Shown piece by piece: positions 19,052 to 28,142 of a stretch of DNA of 64,000 nucleotides (within the stretch, counting starts at the first letter, position 1; every line of letters begins with the position of its first letter). The DNA lies in assembly GCF_013256625.1 (NCBI RefSeq), contig NZ_CP053910.1, forward strand, positions 1 through 64,000, read 5' to 3'. Below the pieces are notes generated by a model. It was not told the origin of the DNA, did not search any database, and was given only the letters and a program-made list of their open reading frames with translations. This stretch comes from Hymenobacter sp. BRD128. GTDB taxonomy: Bacteria > Bacteroidota > Bacteroidia > Cytophagales > Hymenobacteraceae. The position numbers were made by a program, and so were the translations under genes.

Positions 19052-20326
19052 CTAGTGCTTCGCGGGGCCGGTTAGGGGACGTGGTTGCCGGGCGGCCCGC
19101 GCCAGCAGCCCCACCCGGACGTACTGCACCAGCCCCGCGCGATTCCACCAGAACAGCCCCGCAGCCAGCGCGATGTACCCCCACCCCATGCCGGCGAGCA
19201 GCCGCACGCTACGGGCCTCGTCGTGCTGAAACACCCACGCCAGGACAAACTGCCCGCCGAACAGGACCAACAGGATGGCAGCGCTGGTTAAGCTCAGCCG
19301 CAGGCGCAAGAGCAGGGCCACGGCGAACAGGGACTGGGCGGCGGTGAGAAAAAACTCCTCGTGCTGACGGGCGTCGAGCGGGAAGCCGGTTAAGTGGCCG
19401 GCGCCGAGGGCATAGACCACCGGAATCATGCCCACGAGCAAGGTCCACTGGTTGATTTTGTCGCTAACCAAAGCCCCGAGGGCGGCCGTGGGGCGATTAT
19501 TGAGCACGAAGAGCACCACCAGCACCACTTCGGGCACCTCGCTGGCGAAGGGCGCTACCCACTGCACCAAGAGGAACTGGTTCACGCCGAGGGCGCGGCC
19601 GGCGGCCAGCAGGGCTTCGGCGAAGGGCTCGGCGGCCATGACGATGACGGCCACGGCCACCACTGTTAGTCCGCCCATAATCAGCCACTGCTGGTGAACC
19701 GGTAGAGTGGCCAGGGCGGCAGCCAGGCCGACTTCGTCGTCATCTTCCACTTCTGCGGCTTCATCATGGTCGGCTTTGGACAGCTGGCTTATCCGCCAGA
19801 GGTAGGCAGCGAAAATGCCGACCAGGACCACGAAATCCACGAAGCCGATACTGCCCTTCCAGACGATGACGAAGGAATAGAGGCTGGCCAGGGCCAGGTA
19901 GGCGATTTCGGCCGCGTTGTCCCAGTTAAGGGCCACGGCCCGCCGGCCGCTGTGCCACCAGTAGAGCCCTACGATAAGCGGCCAGCCCGCGCCGATGAGC
20001 AGGCGGTTAGCGCCGGTCATGTTAGCGGCGGCAAAGCCGGCGTAGGCCGAGCCGGGGTGCAGGCCCGCCTGGTAGGTGTAGTACAAATCGACGGCGTACT
20101 CGGGCAGCACCGTGACCAACGCCAGCACGCCAATGACCAGGCCCTGCGAGATGTGCTCCTCGGCCGCCTCGGCACCCCACGAGAGCAGGAAGCCCGCGCC
20201 GAGGATGGCGACGAAGAAAATGGCGGCCTCCAGCACCGGGGCCACGTGGGTGCCGGTCAGGCGCAGGTAAAAGCCGGGCAGCGTCGCGGCCACGGCCAGG
20301 GCCACGTAGAGGAAGAATTTTCTCAT
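19052..20326 (-). CDS. Sodium/calcium exchanger-family (CaCA) membrane antiporter
   Basis: A 424-residue polytopic inner-membrane protein with about ten or eleven hydrophobic segments. The two alpha-repeats are visible: first 'VLPEYAVDLYYTYQAG' followed by AANMTGANRLLIG (about 94-135), second 'APFASEVPEVVLVVLFVLNN' followed by GALVSDKINQW (about 255-295). Each carries the conserved Glu used for cation binding. An acidic loop (DEAAEVEDDDEVG) separates the halves. It should exchange Ca2+ or a similar divalent cation for Na+ or H+. It lies 25 bp downstream of the CDF-like gene and is likely cotranscribed. A place among metal genes suggests a role in metal tolerance. Confidence 0.85.
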   Translation of the reverse strand: MRKFFLYVALAVAATLPGFYLRLTGTHVAPVLEAAIFFVAILGAGFLLSWGAEAAEEHISQGLVIGVLALVTVLPEYAVDLYYTYQAGLHPGSAYAGFAAANMTGANRLLIGAGWPLIVGLYWWHSGRRAVALNWDNAAEIAYLALASLYSFVIVWKGSIGFVDFVVLVGIFAAYLWRISQLSKADHDEAAEVEDDDEVGLAAALATLPVHQQWLIMGGLTVVAVAVIVMAAEPFAEALLAAGRALGVNQFLLVQWVAPFASEVPEVVLVVLFVLNNRPTAALGALVSDKINQWTLLVGMIPVVYALGAGHLTGFPLDARQHEEFFLTAAQSLFAVALLLRLRLSLTSAAILLVLFGGQFVLAWVFQHDEARSVRLLAGMGWGYIALAAGLFWWNRAGLVQYVRVGLLARAARQPRPLTGPAKH

Positions 20327-20351
20327 GGGTAGGGGCGTGTAATGGCTTAAA

Positions 20352-20951
20352 TTAGGTGGTGCCGGCGAGGGCGCGGGCTTCCTGCCAGGCGTGGCGGGCT
20401 TCCCAGAAGCAGTAGCCGGCCAGGCCCAGGCCCACGACCGTATCGGCCCACCACCAGCCCCGCCAGGCGTTCAGCCCCAGGCCCAGCAGCACGGCCCCCG
20501 CCAGGGCCGCGTCCACCAAGGTCACGCGCCCTTCGGTTTGCAGCACGGGGTTGCGCAGCTGCCGGCCGGTGCGGTGCTTGCCCCAGGCCAGGGCCAGCAT
20601 GAGCACGCAGGTGAGGGCTACCCAGCCCACGCCCAACGCCGACGGCGCCGGGTGGACGGCCTGGGCCCAGCTCCAGCCGCTTTGCGCCACCAGGTACAGG
20701 CCCAGCGCCAGAAATGCCCCGCTCAGCCAGCGCAGCGCGGGTGCCTGCCGGGTGCCCCCCGTGCCGCGCAATTCCCACAGTACCACGGTCGAGGCCCCGA
20801 TTTCCAGCAGCGTATCCAAGCCGAAGCCCACGAGGGCCACGGAGTGGGCCGCCGGAGCCGCCCAGGCAAGCACGGCCACCCCCAGCACGTTCCAGCCCAG
20901 GGTGGCGTGTTCCAGGGCGATGCCGCGCCGCAGCAGCGTAGATTCATTCAT
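20352..20951 (-). CDS. Short cation diffusion facilitator-like transporter
   Basis: A 199-residue inner-membrane protein with about five or six membrane segments. Two blocks match the CDF metal-site helices: VGFGLDTLLEIGAS (helix 2 Asp, about residue 45) and 'EGRVTLVDAALAGAVLLGLG' (helix 5 Asp, about 147). The His-rich loop and the cytoplasmic C-terminal domain of full-length CDF proteins are absent. Such short forms are common in Bacteroidota and are predicted to export divalent metals. It is the first gene of a two-gene minus-strand unit with the CaCA antiporter. Confidence 0.8.
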   Translation of the reverse strand: MNESTLLRRGIALEHATLGWNVLGVAVLAWAAPAAHSVALVGFGLDTLLEIGASTVVLWELRGTGGTRQAPALRWLSGAFLALGLYLVAQSGWSWAQAVHPAPSALGVGWVALTCVLMLALAWGKHRTGRQLRNPVLQTEGRVTLVDAALAGAVLLGLGLNAWRGWWWADTVVGLGLAGYCFWEARHAWQEARALAGTT

Positions 20952-21246
20952 GAGCGCCGGAACAGAAGAGATGGGCGTGAGCGGAACAGCAAGGGGTTTC
21001 TCACCAGCGCAAGAACTGACCGGGACTTACCCACCGCCTTAATCGGGGTTGCGTTACTAAGTAGGCAAACAATGACGGTAAGGCGCTACATAGCGTGGTG
21101 TTAAAGGGGAATTCTCCGAATTCGTAGTTAAATGGCGCGGCTGCTCCTGATGAGGCTTAAATAGGGCTTCGTAAGCAGCAAAACGTAGTAATCTTACAGG
21201 CTATTTGAAGTTTAATAATGGGTTGAATCTTAGCTATCAGCGACTA

Positions 21247-21591
21247 ATGAATACTCTCCCCGACGTTAAAGGCATTGCCAAACAGTACATAAATCTGTCC
21301 AATGCGGTGGATTATAACAGCATGGCGGACCTCTTTGCAGAGGAGGCTGAGTGGATACCTATCTCTCCTATAGAACCTCGTACTGGCCGGGAAGCGATTC
21401 GGGCTGGCTATCTTGCCCACGTAAAAAGTAAAAATCGGCTTATCATCAATGCCCGCTACTATGCGGATGGCTTGACCTGTGTGGTCGAGTTTGAAGTGCA
21501 GCTCGAAGCAGGCGAAATCGCGTCAATAGTGGATATTTTCACGTTTAACGAACGCGGAGAAATTAGCCGGCTAGCTATCTACAAGCGATAG
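21247..21591 (+). CDS. NTF2/SnoaL-like protein
   Basis: About 114 residues from ATG 21247 (MNTLPDVKGIAKQYINLSNA); an upstream TTG at 21205 would add 14 residues with no family-like features. The pattern 'ADLFAEEAEWIPISP ... GREAIRAGYLAH' followed by beta strands is typical of the NTF2/SnoaL cone fold. These proteins are small-ligand binders or isomerase-like enzymes, and the substrate cannot be told from sequence. It is more AT-rich than its neighbours and stands alone between two minus-strand metal operons, suggesting separate acquisition. Confidence 0.75.
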   Translation: MNTLPDVKGIAKQYINLSNAVDYNSMADLFAEEAEWIPISPIEPRTGREAIRAGYLAHVKSKNRLIINARYYADGLTCVVEFEVQLEAGEIASIVDIFTFNERGEISRLAIYKR

Positions 21592-21789
21592 GTAATCCGT
21601 TTTGAAATGGAAAGATTTCCTTTTTTATTCGACACTACCATCGTTTTTGTGCTCCTTTTCCTTCGAGCACCGCGAGGCTTGGCAACCGCAGAATCCTCAA
21701 GCTACCCATTGACGAAAAATTTGTTGAACAGACTTATAGGTGCTTGCCTTGATTCTTTGTCTACTTACCAACGCTAACCCCTAATTGAA

Positions 21790-23025
21790 CTAGTCGCCGT
21801 CGCTCTTTTCACCACTGCCCTTGTCTTGCTGGGCCTGTAGATAAAAGGCCCCGTTAACCACGATTTGAGCGTTGGCGGGCAGCTTATCGACCGGCGTCAC
21901 GGCGGTGAAGCCCTTGGCGGCGGCCCCGGTGCGCACCTCGTGCTTTTCGTAGATGTACTCGTTGCCCGTGTCCTCGTGGCGGGTTTTGACCAGCGTATAG
22001 AGGTAGCTGGCCTCGCCTTCGGGCACGATGGCCGCGTCGGGCACGGTGGCCACGGCGGCGGGCGCGGCGGTCGGGTCCACGTCGATGACAGCGTTGACGA
22101 ACAGGCCGGGCAGCAGCTGCTCGTTGCGGTTGGCTTCGATGAGCGCACGCACCTTCACGGTTTTGGTGGCGGCGTTAAAGGCCGGGTCGATGTAGGACAC
22201 CTTGGCCTTGGTAGCGGGCAGACCGGGCAGGCTGGGAAAGGTGACGTGCACGGCCTGGCCCACGCGCACCTTGCCGAAATCCTGCTCGAACACTTGCAAC
22301 TCCACGAACAGCCGGTGGGTGTCTAGCACCTCAAACAACGGGCCCGCCGGCGAAACCGAGGCCCCGAGGGCTAGCCCCGGCTGGTAGCGCAGGCGCCCGG
22401 CGAGTGGCGACTTAACCGGAATGCGGCTCACGAGGCGGCCAGCGCGCAGCGGCCCCAGGGCAATGCCCAGGGTGGTGAGCCGGCTTTCCAGGCTGCGCAG
22501 GGTGGCGCGGGCGGCGTTGTAGTTGGCGGCGGTCTGCTGCACGTTCTTGGCCACGCCCACCTGCTCGGCCAACAAGGCCTTCTGACGGTGGTAGTCGGCT
22601 TCGAGAAACACGAACTGGTCGCGCTGGGTGAGGTAGTCCTGCTGGAGCTGCACGAAATCCGGGTTTTCCAGTTCGGCCAGCACCTGGCCCTGGCGCACGG
22701 CCTGGCCCTCGGTGACGGGCAGGGCGCGGATGATGCCGCCTTGGTAGGCGCTCACGCTGGCCCGGCGCTGCGGCGGCAGGCTGAGCGAGCCGGTGGCCTT
22801 GACCACGTTGCTCACGTCCTGGGTGGTGAAGCGGCCCAGCCGGAGATTAATAGCCCGCACCTGGTTTTCGGACAGTTGCACCTGGTTGGGGTCCAGCGGC
22901 GGGTCGGCGGCTTTGGCGGCCGCGGGTGCTTTGTTGTCGCCGTCGTCGGCGTCTTTTTGGCCGCAGCCGGCCAGTAGCAGCGAACAAATGAGCAAGCGGC
23001 CCATGGTGGAATAGGTAAACGTCAT
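21790..23025 (-). CDS. RND efflux periplasmic adaptor (CusB/CzcB-like lipoprotein)
   Basis: A 411-residue membrane-fusion protein. The N-terminus has a lipoprotein signal with lipobox LLLAGC (Cys about residue 21). It is followed by a barrel-sandwich hybrid (VSAYQGGIIRALPVTEGQAV, EGQAVRQGQVLAELENPDFV), a coiled-coil hairpin (about 130-190) and a beta-barrel (FEVLDTHRLFVELQVFEQD). It links the inner-membrane pump to the outer-membrane channel. Third gene of the minus-strand pump-channel-adaptor operon, 22 bp after the channel gene. No His- or Met-rich metal-binding tail is seen. Confidence 0.9.
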   Translation of the reverse strand: MTFTYSTMGRLLICSLLLAGCGQKDADDGDNKAPAAAKAADPPLDPNQVQLSENQVRAINLRLGRFTTQDVSNVVKATGSLSLPPQRRASVSAYQGGIIRALPVTEGQAVRQGQVLAELENPDFVQLQQDYLTQRDQFVFLEADYHRQKALLAEQVGVAKNVQQTAANYNAARATLRSLESRLTTLGIALGPLRAGRLVSRIPVKSPLAGRLRYQPGLALGASVSPAGPLFEVLDTHRLFVELQVFEQDFGKVRVGQAVHVTFPSLPGLPATKAKVSYIDPAFNAATKTVKVRALIEANRNEQLLPGLFVNAVIDVDPTAAPAAVATVPDAAIVPEGEASYLYTLVKTRHEDTGNEYIYEKHEVRTGAAAKGFTAVTPVDKLPANAQIVVNGAFYLQAQQDKGSGEKSDGD

Positions 23026-23047
23026 GGCAAGGGGGCGGCTGCCGGCG

Positions 23048-24271
23048 CTAGTAGCGACCGAGCAGGTAGGTCAGGGTGATGATGCTTTGGTTGTAGCCGT
23101 TCAGCGCGTCGAGGTACTGGCCGCGGATACCGTAGGCCTGCGTGAGGGCCGCCACGTACTCCACGTAGCCCACCTCCCCGGCGCGGTAGCTCTTTTCGGC
23201 CACGCGCACGATTTCGCGGGCCTGTCCCAGCCCCGCGCTTTCGTAGTAGCGTAGCGCCTCGTCGGCTTTGCTCACTGCCTGCACCTGCTGAATAAAGGCC
23301 GTTTGCACGTTATTACGGGTGTTGGCCAGGTCGGCCTCGGCCACCCGGATGGCCAGCTCCCCGGCCTGGGCGCGGCTGCGCTGGGCGCGGGAGAAGAGGG
23401 GCACGTTGATAGCCACGCCGTAGCCATAGTAGCCGCCTTCCCCGGCCTGGGTCTGCTGGTTGTAGGCGGCCGAGAAGTCGGGCAGGTTGCGGGCTTTGAG
23501 CACGCGCTGCTGGGCCTGGGCCACCACGAGCTGCTGCTGAAAAAGGGCGAGGGTCGGGTTGTCACGGGCCAGGGTCGTATCGGTCAGGGCCGGGGGCAGC
23601 GGCAGCTTACGCAAGGCGTCGGCGGGCAGGGCGACGGCCTGAGGAGCCCCGAGCACGCGCTGGAGTTCACGGTCGAAGATGCGGCGGTCGGCCTCGGCCT
23701 GGCGGTGGGCCACCTCCACCTCGCGGGCGCGGGCGGCGGCCGATACCTGTTCTAGGTAGGCCGCTTCGCCGAGCCGGTAGCGCACGGCGGCGGCGCGGGC
23801 GAAGTCCCGGTAGAGGCTGTCCTGGTTGGTGAGCAGCCGCAGGCGGGCCTGCCCGTAGGCGAGCTGGTAATACGCCGCCTGCACGTCGCGGCGCAGCCCG
23901 GCCTGGGTGAGGGCGCGGGTGCGCTCGCTCAGGGCCACCTGCTGGCGCAGGGCCTTGGCCTGCCGCGTGTAGACGGTGGGGAACTCGAAGCTCTGGGCGA
24001 CGCCGTAGGTTTTGTTGCCGAGCAGCACCGCGTTGTTGTCGTAGCTGTAGCTGAAGCTGGTGCGGCCCGGCTCCACGGCGGTGCCGAGCAGCGCCTGCTG
24101 CTGCTGTACCGAAAAGTTGGCGCTCTGAATGCCAGGGTTGCTGCGCAGGGCCTGGTTCAGGGCCGCGTCCAGCGTGAGGGGCGTGGGACCGGGTTGCGTC
24201 TGTCCGTAGCTGCGGGTGGGCAGCAACCAGCTGCTCAGCGCGAGCAGGAGCACCAACCCGGTGGTCTGCAT
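23048..24271 (-). CDS. TolC-family outer-membrane efflux protein (CusC/CzcC-like)
   Basis: A 407-residue protein with a signal peptide (MQTTGLVLLLALSSWLLPTR, cleavage after SYGQ). Two helical repeats are typical of TolC: first 'LTLDAALNQALRSNPGIQSA', second 'NPTLALFQQQLVVAQAQQRV', each followed by long amphipathic helices. It forms the outer-membrane exit duct of the RND complex. The start overlaps the 3' end of the pump gene by 37 bp, implying translational coupling. Confidence 0.9.
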   Translation of the reverse strand: MQTTGLVLLLALSSWLLPTRSYGQTQPGPTPLTLDAALNQALRSNPGIQSANFSVQQQQALLGTAVEPGRTSFSYSYDNNAVLLGNKTYGVAQSFEFPTVYTRQAKALRQQVALSERTRALTQAGLRRDVQAAYYQLAYGQARLRLLTNQDSLYRDFARAAAVRYRLGEAAYLEQVSAAARAREVEVAHRQAEADRRIFDRELQRVLGAPQAVALPADALRKLPLPPALTDTTLARDNPTLALFQQQLVVAQAQQRVLKARNLPDFSAAYNQQTQAGEGGYYGYGVAINVPLFSRAQRSRAQAGELAIRVAEADLANTRNNVQTAFIQQVQAVSKADEALRYYESAGLGQAREIVRVAEKSYRAGEVGYVEYVAALTQAYGIRGQYLDALNGYNQSIITLTYLLGRY

Positions 24272-27200
24272 CGCATGATTCCTGGTGGAGGGGAGGTTGG
24301 CGCAGCTTCCGTTTCGCCCGGGCTTGCAGCAGCAGTTCCGCGCCCCCCTTTGAGAAAGAGGCTGTAGAGAATCGGTAGCACGACGAGCGTGAGCAGCGTG
24401 GCCGTAACCAGGCCGCCGATGACCACAGTGGCCAGCGGACGCTGCACTTCGGCGCCGGCCGTATTCGACAGCGCCATCGGCAAGAAACCCAATGAAGCCA
24501 CGGCCGCCGTCATTATCACCGGCCGCAGGCGGGCCGCGGTGCCCAGCCGCACGCGCTCCAGCACATCGTGCACGCCGTCGGCTTCGAGGCGGTTGAACTC
24601 ACCGATGAGCACGATGCCGTTGAGCACGGCCACCCCGAACAGGGCGATGAAGCCCACGCCGGCCGACACGCTGAACGGCAGGCCCCGCGCCCACAGCGCC
24701 ACCACCCCGCCGATGGCCGAGAGCGGAATGGCCGTGAAAATCAGCAGCGACTCTTTCAGCGAGCCGAAGGTAAAAAAGAGCAGGATGAAGATGAGGGCTA
24801 GCGCGACGGGCACGGCGATGCTCAGCCGCTGCTGGGCCTCGATGAGGTTCTGAAACTGCCCGCCGTAGCGGATGTAGTAGCCGGGCGGCAAAGGCAGCTG
24901 CTTACCTAGGACCGCCTGAATGTCTTGTACCACGCTTTGCACGTCGCGGCTCCGCACGTTCAGGCCCACGGTGATGCGGCGCTTGCCGTCCTCATGGGAA
25001 ATCTGGGCCGGGCCATCCTTTAGGTCGATTTGCGCCACTTCGCCGAGAGGCACCTGGTTGCTGTCGGCCAGGGCCACGGGCAGGGCCCGCACGTCGTCGA
25101 TGCCGGTGTGGTGGGCAGAGTCGAGGCGCAGCACCAAATCGAAGCGCTTGGCCCCTTCGTAGACCGTGCCGGCCGTGGCCCCGGAAAAGCCCGTGGCCAG
25201 CACGTCGGATACCTCGCTCACGCTCAAGCCATATTGGGCCAGCCGGTCGCGGTTAAAGGCCACCGTGATTTGGGGCAGGCCGGCGGTGCGCTCGGCGGCC
25301 ACGTCCTGCGCCCCGCTGATGGGAGCGATAAGGGCGGCGGCCTGGGCGCCGAGGGTGGCCAGGCGGGCCAGGTCTTCGCCGTAGATTTTCACGGCTACGT
25401 CCTGCCGGGCCCCGGAAATCAGCTCGTTGAAGCGCAGCTGAATGGGCTGCGAAAACTCGTAGCTCACGCCGGGCAACACCGCCAAGGCCTTTTGCATCTT
25501 CTCGGCCAGCGCCTCGCGGGTGCTGGCCGAGGTCCACTCGGTCTGGGGCTTGAGCAAGATGGTGACCATGGCCACCTCGATGGGGTCGGGGTCGGTGGGA
25601 ATGTCGGCCACGCCGATGCGGCTCACTACGCTCTTCACTTCGGGGAACTGCCGGCGCAGAATGGCCCCGACCTGGCCGGTAGTGGCCACCGTCTGGCCGA
25701 GGGCGGTGCCGGTGGGCATGTGTAGTTCAATGGCCATGTCGCCCTCATCGAGCGTGGGAATAAACTCGCCGCCCAGGGTGCGGAAGAGTAGGTAAGCGCC
25801 CGTAAGAAGGGCCACGGAGAGGCTGAGCACCACGGTACGGTGGCGCAGCGAGGCAGCCAGCAGCGGCGTGTAGGCCCGCTGCACCCGCGCCATGAGCCGG
25901 TCGGAAAACGTCTGCTTGGTGTCCGCTTTGCGGCTGAGCGCCAGCGCGGCCATCATGGGCACATAGGTGAGCGAGAGCAGCAGGGCCCCGATGATGGCGA
26001 AGGCTACGGTTTCGGCCATCGGCCGGAACATCTTGCCCTCGATGCCGGCCAGCGCCAGGATGGGCAGGTACACCATCAGAATGATGATTTCCCCGAACGA
26101 GGCCGACTGCCGGATGCGGTGGGCCGAATCGTACACGGCCGCGTCCATCTCGGCATGGGTCAGCGCGGGGGAGCCGGCGGGCCGGCCGTGGGCCACCCGC
26201 GAGACGATGGCCTCGACAATGATAACCGCGCCATCCACCACCAGGCCGAAGTCGATGGCCCCGAGGCTGAGCAGGTTGCCCGACACGCCGAACAGGTTCA
26301 TCAGGCTGATGGCGAAGAGCATGGCCAGTGGGATGACCGAGGCCACGACCAGCCCGGCGCGCCAGTTGCCGAGGAAGAGGATGAGCACGAAAATCACAAT
26401 CAGCGCGCCTTCCTCCAGGTTGCGGGTGACAGTGTGGATGGCCCGGCCAATCAGGTCGGAGCGGTCCAAGAAGGGCTCGATAATGACGCCTTTGGGCAGA
26501 GACTGCTGCACCTGGACCATGCGCTCCTTTACCCGGCTTACCACCTGGTTGGAGTTTTCGCCTTTGAGCATGAGAATCACGCCGCCTACCACCTCGCCCT
26601 CGGTATTGCGGGTCATGGCGCCGTAGCGCACGGCCGCGCCGAAGCGCACTTGGGCCACGTCGCGCACCAGCACCGGGGTGCGGCCCCGCACGACCACCAC
26701 CGTGCGGGCCACGTCGTCGAGGCTTTTAACGAGGCCCAGGCCGCGAATGAAGTAGGCCCGGGGGCCCTTCTCAATGTAGGCCCCGCCGGTGTTGCGGTTG
26801 CTGCCCTGCAAGGCCATCAATAGCTCGCTCATGGTGATGCCCACCTGGCGCAGGCGCTGCGGGTTCACGGCCACCTCGTACTGCTTGCGGTAGCCGCCGA
26901 AGCCGTTGATTTCGGCCACCCCGGCGATGCCGGCCAGCTGCCGGCGCACGGTCCAGTCCTGCAAGGTGCGCAGGTCCATCGCGCTGAACTGCCGCTCGTA
27001 GCCCGGGGCGGGGTGCAGCACGTACTGGTAAATTTCGCCCAGGCCGGTGCTGATGGGGGCCAGCTCGGGCGTGCCCGAGCCGGGGGGAATCTGCTGGATG
27101 GCGTCGAGCAGCTTCTCGCTCACCAGCTGGCGGGCCCGGTAGGGGTCCATGTCCTCGCGGAAGACGATGGTGACGTTGGAGAGGCCGAAGCGCGAGATGG

Positions 27201-27450
27201 AGCGCACCTCGATAACGCCCGGCACGTTGGCCAGGGCCAGTTCGATGGGCGCGGTCACGGTCTGCTCAATCTCCTGGGTGGCCAGCGCGGGCGAGATGGT
27301 GTTGACCTGGACCTGGTTGTTGGTGATGTCGGGCAGCGCGTCGATGGGCAGCTGGGTGACCGAGTAGCCGCCCCACACCACGAGCAGCAGCACCAGAAAG
27401 CCGATGACCAGCTTGTTGTGGATGGAGAAGTGGATTATCTTGTCAAACAT
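24235..27450 (-). CDS. CusA/CzcA-family heavy-metal RND efflux pump
   Basis: About 1071 residues from ATG 27450 (MFDKIIHFSIHNKLVIGFLV); the upstream open frame has no family features. It has twelve membrane segments with two large periplasmic loops. TM4 carries the motif DFGLVVDGAVIIVEA, with the proton-relay Asp, of the type seen in CzcA pumps for divalent cations (Zn, Co, Cd, Ni) rather than CusA. Further blocks: FIPTLDEGDMAIELHMPTGT and QPIQLRFNELISGARQDVAV. The C-terminal tail (PPPGIMRCRPPGWCSCSR) overlaps the channel gene. Metal specificity is inferred, not shown. It is divergent from the arsR-like gene at 27765, which may also control it. Confidence 0.92.
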   Translation of the reverse strand: MFDKIIHFSIHNKLVIGFLVLLLVVWGGYSVTQLPIDALPDITNNQVQVNTISPALATQEIEQTVTAPIELALANVPGVIEVRSISRFGLSNVTIVFREDMDPYRARQLVSEKLLDAIQQIPPGSGTPELAPISTGLGEIYQYVLHPAPGYERQFSAMDLRTLQDWTVRRQLAGIAGVAEINGFGGYRKQYEVAVNPQRLRQVGITMSELLMALQGSNRNTGGAYIEKGPRAYFIRGLGLVKSLDDVARTVVVVRGRTPVLVRDVAQVRFGAAVRYGAMTRNTEGEVVGGVILMLKGENSNQVVSRVKERMVQVQQSLPKGVIIEPFLDRSDLIGRAIHTVTRNLEEGALIVIFVLILFLGNWRAGLVVASVIPLAMLFAISLMNLFGVSGNLLSLGAIDFGLVVDGAVIIVEAIVSRVAHGRPAGSPALTHAEMDAAVYDSAHRIRQSASFGEIIILMVYLPILALAGIEGKMFRPMAETVAFAIIGALLLSLTYVPMMAALALSRKADTKQTFSDRLMARVQRAYTPLLAASLRHRTVVLSLSVALLTGAYLLFRTLGGEFIPTLDEGDMAIELHMPTGTALGQTVATTGQVGAILRRQFPEVKSVVSRIGVADIPTDPDPIEVAMVTILLKPQTEWTSASTREALAEKMQKALAVLPGVSYEFSQPIQLRFNELISGARQDVAVKIYGEDLARLATLGAQAAALIAPISGAQDVAAERTAGLPQITVAFNRDRLAQYGLSVSEVSDVLATGFSGATAGTVYEGAKRFDLVLRLDSAHHTGIDDVRALPVALADSNQVPLGEVAQIDLKDGPAQISHEDGKRRITVGLNVRSRDVQSVVQDIQAVLGKQLPLPPGYYIRYGGQFQNLIEAQQRLSIAVPVALALIFILLFFTFGSLKESLLIFTAIPLSAIGGVVALWARGLPFSVSAGVGFIALFGVAVLNGIVLIGEFNRLEADGVHDVLERVRLGTAARLRPVIMTAAVASLGFLPMALSNTAGAEVQRPLATVVIGGLVTATLLTLVVLPILYSLFLKGGRGTAAASPGETEAAPTSPPPGIMRCRPPGWCSCSR

Positions 27451-27721
27451 GCGCGCAGCAGCTCGTGGAAGCGGGGCTGGGCCCGCTGAAAAATGGCCGT
27501 AGTGGGCGGTGGCGCGTCCGGTGCAGCGGCGCGTTTCTGCCCCGCCCCGGCGTTGCCGGTGCAAGGCTATGGGCCAAATCTATGCGGAGCCTATGCCGCG
27601 GCCGGGCGGGCGGCTTTGCTTAAAAATTTGGTGCAGATGTACAGCGTCATTGAGGGTAGCTGAAGGTTCGACACGAAGCACAGCGGCCTGAAGGCAATGA
27701 AGTGAACTTTTTGTTTTAGTT

Positions 27722-27750
27722 TTTGCTTAATTAAGCGAATGCTACCTTTG
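27722..27750 (+). promoter_or_regulatory. Bacteroidota promoter with palindromic ArsR-type operator
   Basis: A -33 box TTTG (27722-27725) and a -7 box TACCTTTG (27743-27750, consensus TAnnTTTG) are separated by 17 bp. The spacer begins with a perfect 12-bp palindrome GCTTAATTAAGC (27725-27736). The ArsR-like start codon follows 15 bp after the -7 box. An operator placed between the promoter boxes would let the ArsR protein block its own operon until metal binds. Confidence 0.65.
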
Positions 27751-27764
27751 CAAAAATCGTTTTC

Positions 27765-28142
27765 ATGAAAGCTACCGCGTGTATCCGGGTATTTGCCGAC
27801 ACCGCTCACATTCAGCACTGCCAAACGCGCTTGGCGCACGTCGAGCCGACCCTTCAGTCGCTGGCCTCCGTGCTGGCCCTGGCCGGCAACGAGGTGCGCC
27901 TGAAAATCCTGTTTTTACTGGCGGAAGAACAACAGCTGTGCGTGTGCGACATCGCCGACGTGCTGCAAATGACCGTCTCAGCCGTCTCGCAGCACCTGCG
28001 CAAGCTCAAAGACGGCGGTGTGCTGCACGCCCACAAGGTTGGCCAGACGGTGTTCTATGCCCTCAGCCCGCCCCATTTGCCCATCCTGCAACCGCTGCTG
28101 GCCGGCTTATCGGCCGCGCTCACTCCCCAACCCGCCTCATGA
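27765..28142 (+). CDS. ArsR/SmtB-family metal-responsive repressor
   Basis: A 125-residue winged-helix repressor. An N-terminal Cys pair (ACIRVFADTAHIQHC) recalls CadC/MerR-like ArsR members. The recognition region reads ALAGNEVRLKILFLLAEEQQ, then LCVCDIADVLQMTVSAVSQH; the 'LCVCD' Cys pair is the alpha-3 metal site of ArsR/CadC. It probably senses a thiophilic metal such as Hg, Cd, Pb or As(III). It heads the operon with the MerTP-like gene (4-bp ATGA overlap) and sits divergent to the CusABC-type operon. The palindrome inside its promoter is a likely autoregulatory operator. Confidence 0.9.
   Translation: MKATACIRVFADTAHIQHCQTRLAHVEPTLQSLASVLALAGNEVRLKILFLLAEEQQLCVCDIADVLQMTVSAVSQHLRKLKDGGVLHAHKVGQTVFYALSPPHLPILQPLLAGLSAALTPQPAS

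Noticed and set aside
21605..21627. GGAAA/TTTCC followed by T6 after the NTF2-like gene as a terminator
   Set aside because: The loop would be two bases, so the hairpin is sterically poor; the T run alone is not enough.
25840..26823. Long plus-strand frame over the RND pump gene
   Set aside because: Antisense shadow of CusA/CzcA-like coding sequence.
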